Source: Treponema sp. | Lineage (GTDB): Bacteria; Spirochaetota; Spirochaetia; Treponematales; Breznakiellaceae | Direction of reading: 5' to 3' | Length of the DNA: 8,773 bases | Assembly: GCA_031290325.1 (NCBI GenBank) | Contig: JAITNU010000025.1 | Span: forward strand, 1 to 8,773 | Position numbers and translations under genes: made by a program | Part shown: piece after piece, positions 1 through 6,859 of the stretch | How positions within the stretch are numbered: the stretch's first letter is position 1 | Layout of the letters: each line of letters starts with the position of its first letter | The notes under the pieces: generated by a model | Databases searched by the model: none | What the model was told of the DNA's origin: nothing | Seen by the model: only the letters and a program-made list of their open reading frames with translations

Positions 1-1437
1 CGTGGGCAGCAATTCGCCTTCTGTAGTCAGGTAGGTACATTCGTACCGGTAAAATCCTCTGTCAAGCGCTGTTTGTACCGCCGCTATCCCCTTGAGGTGG
101 GATAGGGAACCGTCGCTCTGGTATTCTGGAGAAAAGCCCTTGGGGAAGGTCTTAAGAAACTCCGCTTTGTCCGTCACGCCGAATATACGTAGCGTTTCCC
201 TGTTGCAATCAATGATGTTCCGGTTTTCATCCCACATAGTACAGATGTACGGTGAGGTGTCCAGCATTTGACGCATACGCTCTTCGGCTTCGCTCTTTTC
301 GTTCTGGGCGGCGATGAACTCCCGCAGATCACGGGAGTAGGCCGCCAGACGGTAACCGCCCTTCCAGGAGATTCTCCTTAAGGTGGTCTCCACCGGCAGG
401 GGCTCACCCTGGGCGGTTCGGTACATCCAGTCAAAACGCTGGTAACCGGTTTCAAAGGCCGCCTTGCCGAGCCGCTTGGACTTTTGGATGGTTGGCTCCC
501 CGTCGCTCTGATATTCGGGATTCAAATCAAAGAACCTATTGAGATAATCAGACTTTTCTTTCACTCCAAGGAGATCAAGGGTCTCCTGGTTGCAGTCGAT
601 CATGACCGCGTTTTCGTCCCAAAGGGTGCAGGCAAGCGGGGTGGCATCCAGCATTGCCCGGACACGTTCCTCCGCTTCCCGGGTCTCTTTTTCTTTTTCA
701 TAGATGCCGCGCAGGTCCCGGGAATAGGCCGCCAGGCGGTAACCGCCCTTCCAGGAGATTCTCCTTAAGGTGGTCTCCACCGGCAGGGGCTCGCCCTGGG
801 CGGTTCGGTACATCCAGTCAAAACGCTGGTAACCAGTTTCAAATGCCGCCTTGATCATCCGCAGTGCTTTTTCGCCGGTCGGTTCCCCATTGGGTTGAAA
901 TTCGGGATTCAAATCAAAGAAACCATTGATATAATCAGATTTTTCTTTCACTCCAAGGATATCCAGGGCATACTGGTTGCAGTCGATCATGTTGCCGTTT
1001 TCGTCCCAGAGAGAGCAGGCCAGTGGGGTGGCATCCAGCATGGACAGGACACGTTTCTCCGCTTCACGCGTCTCTTTTTCCTTTTCGTAGAGTCCACGCA
1101 AATCGCGGATATAGGCGGCGATGCAGAATATACCGTCCCACTCAACCCTGACCAGGATTACCTCCGTCGGCAACTCCTCGCCCGAAGCGGTCCGGTGCAT
1201 CCATTGGAAACAACTGTATCCGGTTTTGAAGACCTCCTGAATACGCCGGTGTTTTTCAGTGATGCTGTGCAGGCCATCGCGCTGGTATTCCGGCATCCAG
1301 TCGTAATACCGCTCAAGAAATTCCGCTTTACAGGTCACTTCAAAAAGCCGGGGCGCCGCGGCGTTGCAGTCAATGGCCAGACCTCTATCGTCCAGAAAAA
1401 CACAGGCAAGGGGCATCGCGTCCAGCATGGTCCGGGT
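1..1437 (-). repeat. Tandem PAS-coding repeats, 387-nt period
   Basis: Four PAS units follow each other with an exact 387-nt offset, with equivalent Met codons at residues 149, 278, 407 and 536. Conservation is uneven. The stretch 341-466 matches 728-853 with 4 differences in 126 bases, and the stretch from 514 to about 610 matches 901 to about 997 closely. The unit nearest the start of the gene is clearly more diverged. This indicates successive internal duplication, with a recent duplication or gene conversion between units 3 and 4. Confidence 0.85.
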
Positions 1438-1872
1438 CCGTTCTTCCGACTCAGAGTTCTTTGCCTCAATACCGTCATGGCATAAAGCGAGTACGCCGTC
1501 AAATACACCCTCATCGTCAACAAGGCGGGACCCCTGGATAGTAAACCACCTTTTTTCCCCTATACCGGGAAAATTCATGAGAACTTCGGAGTTTACGGTT
1601 TGATTGCCTTTTTTAAGATATTCAAAAAGCTCCAGGACAGGCCCGACATGCAGTTCATCGAGACTTCGTCCGTTGATGCTCTCAAAATCATCAACCCCCA
1701 TAAGTTTCAGAAACGCATTGGAACAGTAGACAAGGCGGCTTTCCCGGTCAAGGAGGGCGCTCGGTATATTTTGAAGAAGCAGCCTCATGTACCTTTCAGG
1801 CGTCTTCTGCTCATTCAGCCTCTTAGTATCAGGATTATTAGGTCCGGCGGCACCGGTAACACTCTTTTTCAT
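1..1872 (-). CDS. Multi-PAS sensor protein, N-terminal 624 residues (runs off left edge)
   Basis: The frame is open from ATG at 1872 down to base 1 with no stop, so only the N-terminal part is present. Seen: a Lys-rich start (MKKSVTG), then PAS domain 1 (about residues 26-135), and PAS 2-5 starting near residues 146, 275, 404 and 533. Each of PAS 2-5 opens with an ML-D-(A/T)-(M/T/S)-P motif at Met149, 278, 407 and 536, followed by a WDEN-type turn and an (I)DCN motif, an FDWMYRT-like strand, and a charged helical linker (EKEKETREAEERV). No membrane segment or signal peptide is seen, so this part is probably cytoplasmic. PAS domains sense ligands, redox state or light, and usually feed a histidine kinase, GGDEF or HD-GYP output. 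The output domain lies outside the window and cannot be named. The start is supported by GGGAG 9 nt upstream and by a promoter at 1957-1985. Confidence 0.9.
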   Translation of the reverse strand, partial: MKKSVTGAAGPNNPDTKRLNEQKTPERYMRLLLQNIPSALLDRESRLVYCSNAFLKLMGVDDFESINGRSLDELHVGPVLELFEYLKKGNQTVNSEVLMNFPGIGEKRWFTIQGSRLVDDEGVFDGVLALCHDGIEAKNSESEERTRTMLDAMPLACVFLDDRGLAIDCNAAAPRLFEVTCKAEFLERYYDWMPEYQRDGLHSITEKHRRIQEVFKTGYSCFQWMHRTASGEELPTEVILVRVEWDGIFCIAAYIRDLRGLYEKEKETREAEKRVLSMLDATPLACSLWDENGNMIDCNQYALDILGVKEKSDYINGFFDLNPEFQPNGEPTGEKALRMIKAAFETGYQRFDWMYRTAQGEPLPVETTLRRISWKGGYRLAAYSRDLRGIYEKEKETREAEERVRAMLDATPLACTLWDENAVMIDCNQETLDLLGVKEKSDYLNRFFDLNPEYQSDGEPTIQKSKRLGKAAFETGYQRFDWMYRTAQGEPLPVETTLRRISWKGGYRLAAYSRDLREFIAAQNEKSEAEERMRQMLDTSPYICTMWDENRNIIDCNRETLRIFGVTDKAEFLKTFPKGFSPEYQSDGSLSHLKGIAAVQTALDRGFYRYECTYLTTEGELLPT

Positions 1873-1956
1873 TAACAACTGCTCCCTGATTGCGTTTCAT
1901 TAAAAAGCGATGCTACCGTATGCCAACTGAACACGATATTATTCACCGCCAATATT

Positions 1957-1985
1957 ATTATATTAAAATATTCCACTTATTTCAA
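1957..1985 (-). promoter_or_regulatory. Promoter of the multi-PAS gene
   Basis: Read on the minus strand, TTGAAA (1985-1980) and a perfect TATAAT (1962-1957) are separated by exactly 17 bases. The expected start point near 1950 leaves a leader of about 78 nt before the ATG at 1872. This is one of the best sigma-70-like matches in the window and is correctly oriented. Confidence 0.7.
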
Positions 1986-2289
1986 GCCACAAACTTCTCA
2001 ATAGAGCCAGTAATTCAAAGTTTCAACTTTTGGAATGGCGAGGTTCAGGCGGAAGGCCACACATAAAGTTCAAGTACGTGAACACCAGGCCAGAAAATAT
2101 CCACCTTCCAAAAAAATCGCCACAGCAAGCTGCACTTCCCGCCTGCCGGGGAGCCAATCGCTGAACCATAAAAGCCTTCTTTTTAAGCTTGTGTTGAGTA
2201 AATATGACACTCTTTTGAGGAAATGTCCACTATACGGGGTGAAGCGAAATACGCCCCCTCACATTTTTGTAAAATATGTATAAAAATGA

Positions 2290-2318
2290 TTGAAAAAAAA
2301 TATTATATATGTTAAAAT
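2290..2318 (+). promoter_or_regulatory. Candidate promoter upstream of the PD-(D/E)XK gene
   Basis: TTGAAA (2290-2295) and TAAAAT (2313-2318) are spaced by 17 bases in a very A/T-rich stretch. It points toward the truncated nuclease gene at 2602 and may be its original promoter. A chance match is possible because the surroundings are nearly all A and T. Confidence 0.4.
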
Positions 2319-2601
2319 AAACAAAAGGGCATGAACTACTATTTCCGGTACTTTGCCGCATCTTCATGGGTCTTCAGGGTTTTTAACAATGCAAGGGCAA
2401 TCTTGTGAAACGCCTGTTTATAATATAACAAAAATCGTGACTATTCTCCGGTTTTGATCATCTCGGCACTGCTCTGGAAATTATCGCTATTGAGGATACT
2501 GAGTGGATCGTTTGGTGGTTATTCATGCTATGAAACTGAAAAAACAGGTTCACCATTTATTACAGGGAGTAGCTTAATGATAAAGAGCTGGTTAATGCGT
2601 A

Positions 2602-3618
2602 ATGATCGGCTTCTGTTCAGCGGGATATATATCTTATTCCAATACGATCCACAAGCTGAACAATTTGATTGATGTTACGTTTGAGGTGGAATACACGACG
2701 CTCTGCGGGTATACACAGGAGGAACTTGAGTCGTACTTCGTACCGGACCTTAAGGAACTGGCAGTGGCACATAATTGCGGCGTGCCTGATGTGTTGGAAA
2801 AAATACGGTACTGGTACAACGGGTTTTCGTGGGATGGGAAAATCTCGGTGTATAATCCATTTTCAACCCTGTTGCTTTTGCGGCAAAAAAACTTTACGAA
2901 TTTGTGGTTTGAGACTGGAACGCCTACCTTTCTGATCAATCTTATAAAAGAACGCAACGATGTGAAGCTCTTGCTTGAGCCAGCATTTATGAAGCAGGCG
3001 GATTACAACAACTTTGATTACCGGACCATGGATACAAAGCTGTTACTGTTTCAGTCAGGATACCTCACGATAAAGGAAGCGGTTAAAAGTTGTTTTAACG
3101 AAGAACTTATTTATACGCTTGACATTCCAAATGAGGAAGTCCGGCAGTCACTTATGAACCACCTTACCAGTAGTTTCGCTGTTTATTCGGTTGTGCAAAC
3201 AACCGCAGCACGAGAGCGTATGATGGAAGCGCTTTTCAAAGGCGACGTGACTGTATTTGAGACAAGCCTCAAAGAACTGTTTGCCAATATCCCGTATCAA
3301 CTGCATATCAAGCGAGAGGCGTATTATCATTCCCTGCTATTGCTGTGGCTGAATATGCTGGGCTTTCATGTTGATGCTGAGGTTTCTACCGACAAGGGGC
3401 GTCTTGACGCGGTGTGGACTTGGGAAGATCGTGCGGTGATTGCCGAGGTGAAATACGCAGGCAGGGGCGCGGTTAAGACGCTTCTGGACACGGCTATGGA
3501 ACAAATCAAGGGAAAAGGGTATTACGAGCGGTACACCCATCGCCGGATTGCTCTGCTTGCCGTGGCATTTGCCGGAAAACGTATTGCCTGCCAGATGCGA
3601 GAGTTTTCACCTCTGTAA
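2602..3618 (+). CDS. AAA-ATPase-like / PD-(D/E)XK nuclease family protein, N-terminally truncated
   Basis: This 338-residue frame matches the last two thirds of the AAA-ATPase_like plus PDDEXK_9 (DUF1703) family, whose full members have roughly 500-550 residues. Seen: the family motif TLCGYTQEELESYF (residues 33-46), WYNGF (71-75), VYNPFSTL (83-90), WFETGTPTFL (102-111), QSGYLTI (151-157), and a C-terminal nuclease fold with Asp269 (GRLDAV), Glu282-x-Lys284 (AEVKY) and Gln301 (QIKGKGY). The N-terminal Walker A region is missing. The assigned ATG has no clear ribosome binding site, and the -1 neighbouring frame at 2607-2627 encodes a family-like RLLFSGI segment, which suggests a frameshift near 2628. 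The nuclease residues look intact, but the protein is probably a remnant. The cellular role of this family is not established. It is often multicopy and associated with variable regions. Confidence 0.8.
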   Translation: MIGFCSAGYISYSNTIHKLNNLIDVTFEVEYTTLCGYTQEELESYFVPDLKELAVAHNCGVPDVLEKIRYWYNGFSWDGKISVYNPFSTLLLLRQKNFTNLWFETGTPTFLINLIKERNDVKLLLEPAFMKQADYNNFDYRTMDTKLLLFQSGYLTIKEAVKSCFNEELIYTLDIPNEEVRQSLMNHLTSSFAVYSVVQTTAARERMMEALFKGDVTVFETSLKELFANIPYQLHIKREAYYHSLLLLWLNMLGFHVDAEVSTDKGRLDAVWTWEDRAVIAEVKYAGRGAVKTLLDTAMEQIKGKGYYERYTHRRIALLAVAFAGKRIACQMREFSPL

Positions 3619-3620
3619 CG

Positions 3621-3656
3621 CGCACTGTTTTAACGGCTTGATGCACTGCGTTTTTT
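3621..3656 (+). terminator. Possible intrinsic terminator after the nuclease gene
   Basis: CGCACTG (3621-3627) pairs with CACTGCG (3644-3650) except for one central mismatch, and six T follow at 3651-3656. It begins 2 bases after the stop codon. An alternative stem, GCGCACT (3620-3626) with AGTGCGC (3661-3667), overlaps it. The stem is imperfect, so confidence is moderate. Confidence 0.4.
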
Positions 3657-3702
3657 AATGAGTGCGCCAAAAGAAGGCAGAAAATGGAGAATTTCTTTGA
3701 GC

Positions 3703-5982
3703 TTATTTCAACTTATTCGTCCACAGCCGCAGCTTATGGGTTGCCCAGTGGACAATTAAGATCCGCAGACGGTTATAGGCGCTCAGGTCATCATCCAGGA
3801 TCGCCTCGGAGAGAACCATCTGGGCTATGGTATCGGTCAAATTGTCAGGGAGTTCCAGGATCCACCGGGAAAGGAGGGCGCCTTTGAATTCCTGGATATA
3901 GGCTGCAACCGCGGATTGCAGAGCCTTGGCTTGCTTGTCGCTGAAGGCTAAGTCGGACTTCTTCCATAAGCCCCAGCCGCTGTGGGCCGCATGGTAATAC
4001 TCGTAGGCTGATTCAGCATCGTCCAGGGCCAGGGTCGGCGCCAGGGACTCATCTTCCAGGAAGCGAACCAGAAGAGGGTAGAATTGGTTTTCAATATCCA
4101 GGATGCTGGCCATAGCCAGGACCACCTCATCCCGGAGATAGGGCGGGGGATCCGTAGCCCGGAGTATATCCAGGAGCACTGAAAGGGAATGGGGGGACCG
4201 GTAAATGCCGAAGGCTTCCACTCCCATGATCTTAAGCCGGGGATTGGTAGTTTTAATGATGATAGTTTCAATCTGGGGGCGGAAGGCTTCATCTTTGAGG
4301 CGCGCCAGGGCGATGATGGCTTCTCCGGCAAGCATATAATCATGGGAGGATGCCAGTTCCCGCAGGAGGGGTATGGCAGTGGAAAAACCGTGTTTCCCCA
4401 GGATCCGGGCGGCAATGTAGGCGGTGGTGTAGGGATGGTTGACCAGATCCGCCATGAGGGCCGTTTCGGCTGCTTCGTTGAGGGTATCCAGGGTTTCCAT
4501 GGCCCGCAGGGATTCCATACGGGTCGCAAGCCGGGGGGATTCGGCTCGCTCCAGGAGCCCGGTGATGGCTAATTGGGAGGGGGTATCATGGAGGGCATCG
4601 AGGATGGCCTCTTCTTCTTCAGAATCACTGGTCTTGTCCAGACGATCCAACAGGGAAATGGCCCGGAGGTCCCGGAACGAAAAGAGCACCTCCAAGGCCC
4701 CCCGGAAGGGAAGCGCTCCCAGGGAAACCAGCTTCTTTTGGAGAAACAGGACCACCATGCTTATGGCAATGAGGATGGCGTAGAGTATTTTAAAGGCCCC
4801 CAGGGAGGAGATTCCCCAGGTCTTGATGAGATCAAGGAGGATACCGGCGACAAAGGAGCCGCTGGCGCCGGCCACCCCAAAGACGAAAAAGTAGAGAATC
4901 CCCATATCCAGCATTAATTCCCCCGGAACCAGGGCAAGGAAGTAGGTCTGGCCTATGCCTTCGGCGCCGAGGAAGCCGAAATTCATCATAAAAAACAGAA
5001 AGCTGAGAAACAGGATCATCATGTAGGGCTGGGCGGTCAGGCCCATGGGGACGAATATAATGGGGATCATGCTGACCAGGCCGATGATGACGCAGAGGAT
5101 GAAGATCGGTTTGGCGCCGATGCGGTCTATCAGGAACTTGATTAAAAGGCCAATCATCAGGTTCCCCAGGCCGCCGAAGACGGTATACAGAGACACCATA
5201 CCATCGCTCTGGAAGCATACTTCCTTGCTGTAGACCAGGATGAAGGCCCGGGAAACACCGGAAACCAGGGCCATCAGGAAGAGGATGAGGATAAACTGTT
5301 TGAGGGAAGCGCTTGAAAAGGCTTGCCTGAATATATCAATGAATTTGATGGGTGGTCCCTGGTCTTCCAGCTCCGGTTCAGGGATTTTCCGTACCAGGAT
5401 ACCGCTGCAAATGCCGCAGCCGATACCAGTGGCCATGATAATCCCATAGAAGTACAGGGGGGGATCCTGCCCCAGGACCAGGGCGATGAGAAAGCCCGCA
5501 AACATCCCCACTGCGCTATTGATGATCTGTATCAGGGTCATATAACTGCCCCGGTCAGGACCGGAGGCCAGATAGCTCAGGACCGGGTTATTGCTGATCA
5601 TGCCGATGCCGCGAGCCATATAAAAGAGAAAGACCCCGAGGAGGGTCAGGTTCATGGCAATATCATGATGCCCCTGGGAAACCATGAAGGGCACGAAAAG
5701 CAGGGGGACCATGCAGACTGACCTGCATATCCAGGCGACACTGAAGATATTGACGATTGAAAAGCGCCGGGCCAGCATCTTTCCCAGGGGCAGGAAAAAG
5801 TAGGATACATAGAGCAGGGCATTGATGACCCCGATATAGGTTGAGGATACCTGGAGCCTCATGGCAAAGAGGGTGATGATATTGCCTACGAGGAATGCCC
5901 AGGACAGGGCATTAAAGATATTAAAAATATTATACAATTCCCGGGCCTTACCGAGGCGGTAAGGTGAAAGTGTAGACGCCAT
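3703..5982 (-). CDS. Major facilitator superfamily permease with C-terminal HEAT-like domain
   Basis: The 759-residue protein has two parts. Residues about 20-415 contain roughly twelve hydrophobic helices with an MFS-like layout, including a charged cytoplasmic loop after the sixth helix (PEPELED, about 201-207) and the loop DRIGAKP at 286-292. Residues about 430-700 are soluble and rich in Leu/Ala helices of about 30-35 residues (for example LRELASSHDYMLAGEAIIAL, 540-559), typical of HEAT or armadillo-like repeats. MFS members usually have 400-500 residues, so the tail is an addition, probably a cytoplasmic protein-interaction or regulatory module. The substrate cannot be told from sequence. 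The ATG at 5982 is the first start after an in-frame TAA at 5986-5988 and has no good ribosome binding site of its own. A leader ORF ends 3 bases upstream, so translation is likely coupled. A promoter lies at 6090-6118. Confidence 0.9.
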   Translation of the reverse strand: MASTLSPYRLGKARELYNIFNIFNALSWAFLVGNIITLFAMRLQVSSTYIGVINALLYVSYFFLPLGKMLARRFSIVNIFSVAWICRSVCMVPLLFVPFMVSQGHHDIAMNLTLLGVFLFYMARGIGMISNNPVLSYLASGPDRGSYMTLIQIINSAVGMFAGFLIALVLGQDPPLYFYGIIMATGIGCGICSGILVRKIPEPELEDQGPPIKFIDIFRQAFSSASLKQFILILFLMALVSGVSRAFILVYSKEVCFQSDGMVSLYTVFGGLGNLMIGLLIKFLIDRIGAKPIFILCVIIGLVSMIPIIFVPMGLTAQPYMMILFLSFLFFMMNFGFLGAEGIGQTYFLALVPGELMLDMGILYFFVFGVAGASGSFVAGILLDLIKTWGISSLGAFKILYAILIAISMVVLFLQKKLVSLGALPFRGALEVLFSFRDLRAISLLDRLDKTSDSEEEEAILDALHDTPSQLAITGLLERAESPRLATRMESLRAMETLDTLNEAAETALMADLVNHPYTTAYIAARILGKHGFSTAIPLLRELASSHDYMLAGEAIIALARLKDEAFRPQIETIIIKTTNPRLKIMGVEAFGIYRSPHSLSVLLDILRATDPPPYLRDEVVLAMASILDIENQFYPLLVRFLEDESLAPTLALDDAESAYEYYHAAHSGWGLWKKSDLAFSDKQAKALQSAVAAYIQEFKGALLSRWILELPDNLTDTIAQMVLSEAILDDDLSAYNRLRILIVHWATHKLRLWTNKLK

Positions 5983-5985
5983 ATA

Positions 5986-6051
5986 TTAAGTAATACTCAT
6001 TGTTACCAAAATTTTCAAGGGTTCTGTAGGATACGCTCCTGAGCATTGCAT
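5986..6051 (-). CDS. 21-codon leader ORF upstream of the MFS gene
   Basis: On the minus strand an ideal AGGAGG lies 9 bases before ATG (6051-6049). The frame encodes MQCSGAYPTEPLKILVTMSI plus a final Thr, then TAA. It is in the same frame as the MFS gene and only a TAT codon separates its stop from the MFS ATG. The promoter at 6090-6118 places transcription start about 33 nt upstream. The strong ribosome binding site sits here and not at the MFS start, so ribosomes probably load on the leader and reinitiate on the MFS gene. It has no resemblance to known amino-acid attenuator peptides, and no terminator/antiterminator pair is seen. Alternatively, the stop is a recent mutation in a longer MFS N-terminus. 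Confidence 0.5.
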   Translation of the reverse strand: MQCSGAYPTEPLKILVTMSIT

Positions 6052-6089
6052 TATGATCAACCTCCTACTATGATTGAGTATGCTTTTGC

Positions 6090-6118
6090 ATAGTAATAAA
6101 GGCCCTGGTTTTTGTCAA
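6090..6118 (-). promoter_or_regulatory. Promoter of leader ORF and MFS gene
   Basis: On the minus strand a perfect TTGACA (6118-6113) and TACTAT (6095-6090) are separated by 17 bases. It lies just upstream of the AGGAGG of the leader ORF. The -35 box is 5 bases from the -35 box of the divergent promoter at 6124-6152, so the two may compete or share a regulator. Confidence 0.7.
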
Positions 6119-6123
6119 TGGGA

Positions 6124-6152
6124 TTGCCCTGTCCTTTTTTCTCTGCTAAACT
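6124..6152 (+). promoter_or_regulatory. Promoter of the second AAA-ATPase-like remnant (and perhaps the caspase gene)
   Basis: TTGCCC (6124-6129) and TAAACT (6147-6152) are spaced by 17 bases, followed by GGAGG at 6166-6170 and ATG at 6178. No better promoter was seen directly before the caspase gene at 6447, so this one may now drive it through the remnant. Confidence 0.5.
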
Positions 6153-6177
6153 AGATGTACAAAATGGAGGCCAAACT

Positions 6178-6444
6178 ATGAAAAAACTACCCCTGGGGAT
6201 GCAGGACTTTAGACAGATCGTTACCGGATTTCTACCTTGTGCTACCTCTTTAAAGGGGAAAAGGAACGGTTCTTTGAAGGGGATTGTGAGAGCTGAAAAA
6301 GGGGCCGGTGAAGACCTCCGCAGAGAAAGGATCGGGACTATGGGAAAAGTACGCTGCTGCCCTGTTCCCCGCGTTTATCGGATTGAAATTGATCCGGAAA
6401 AGCGGAACTTGAAAGCGTACAGTCTGGAATTGGAGAGGAGTTAG
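6178..6444 (+). pseudogene. 5' remnant of a second AAA-ATPase-like/PD-(D/E)XK gene
   Basis: The start MKKLPLGMQDFRQIV (residues 1-15) is the characteristic N-terminus of the AAA-ATPase_like family, with a good GGAGG 7 bases before the ATG. A different frame (bases about 6227-6280) then encodes STLCYLFKGEKERFFEG, which corresponds to the family segment just after the Walker A motif. The part between (the 'VDKT' and 'RPRRFGKS' motifs) is therefore deleted and the frame is shifted. The original ATG frame stays open by chance for 88 codons and stops 2 bases before the ATG of the next gene, so a nonsense-like peptide could still be translated and couple to that gene. The last third shows no certain family match. 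This is not the missing half of the copy at 2602-3618, since both are on the plus strand in the wrong order. Confidence 0.65.
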
Positions 6445-6859
6445 CTATGAACAAAAAAATCATGGTATGGCCGGTGCTGTTTCTGGCGCTGACCATTGGG
6501 GTAGCAGACGAGAGCCGCTATGCCCTGGTCATTGGTAACGGGGACTACAGCAATGTGGGCAAACTCGCTAATCCCGAGAATGACGCACGGGATGTGACCG
6601 CCGCCCTGTCTGGGCTATCAGGTGGATTTGCGCGTCAACCTCGCATACCTCCCGATGATAGACGCGGTGGACGCCTATATGGCGAAGCTGTCCGCACGGC
6701 CAGAGAACGAGGGGGTTTTCTGGTTCGCAGGGCATGGCATACAGATACGGGATGAGAATTATCTGCTGCCGGTAGACGTTACGGTAACGAGTGAAAGCCG
6801 TGTGCAGGGAACCTCGTATTCGCTGAACCGGCTCCGCATTTGAGGAAGCGCATAACAAG

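Larger units (their letters stand above)
1873..2601. other. AT-rich spacer between divergent genes
   Basis: No convincing intact gene is seen. An 82-codon plus-strand frame at 2035-2283 has no family resemblance and no good ribosome binding site. The stretch contains the promoter of the PAS gene, a plus-strand promoter candidate at 2290-2318, the near-palindrome GTTCAAGTACGTGAAC at 2068-2083 (one mismatched pair, operator-like), and short stop-interrupted coding-like traces on the minus strand at 2339-2518. Upstream of 2602 there are stops in all plus frames, consistent with the eroded 5' half of the AAA-ATPase-like gene that follows. Confidence 0.6.

Noticed and set aside
1..1437. CRISPR-like or satellite repeat
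   Set aside because: The 387-nt periodicity is fully explained by tandem PAS domains in frame; no short repeats with spacers.
484..1485. Plus-strand frames across the PAS gene with repeated GIQIKE...IIRFFFHSK segments
   Set aside because: They are the complement of the PAS repeats; the minus frame shows clear PAS motifs and stays open for 624 codons.
2035..2283. 82-codon plus-strand ORF in the spacer
   Set aside because: No family resemblance, no good ribosome binding site, basic and Pro/Ser-rich as expected of a chance frame.
2331..2408. 25-codon ORF (MNYYFRYF...) just after the promoter candidate at 2290-2318
   Set aside because: Only a weak AGGG upstream and no recognised peptide; kept out as a likely chance frame.
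2602..3618. Classification as a transposase
   Set aside because: Motifs match the AAA-ATPase-like/PD-(D/E)XK family; no DDE triad, no terminal inverted repeats or target duplications seen.
3684..3887. 67-codon plus-strand ORF overlapping the end of the MFS gene
   Set aside because: Antisense shadow of a well-supported coding region.
4189..4917. Plus-strand Gly-rich ORFs over the MFS gene
   Set aside because: Antisense shadows of the MFS/HEAT coding sequence.
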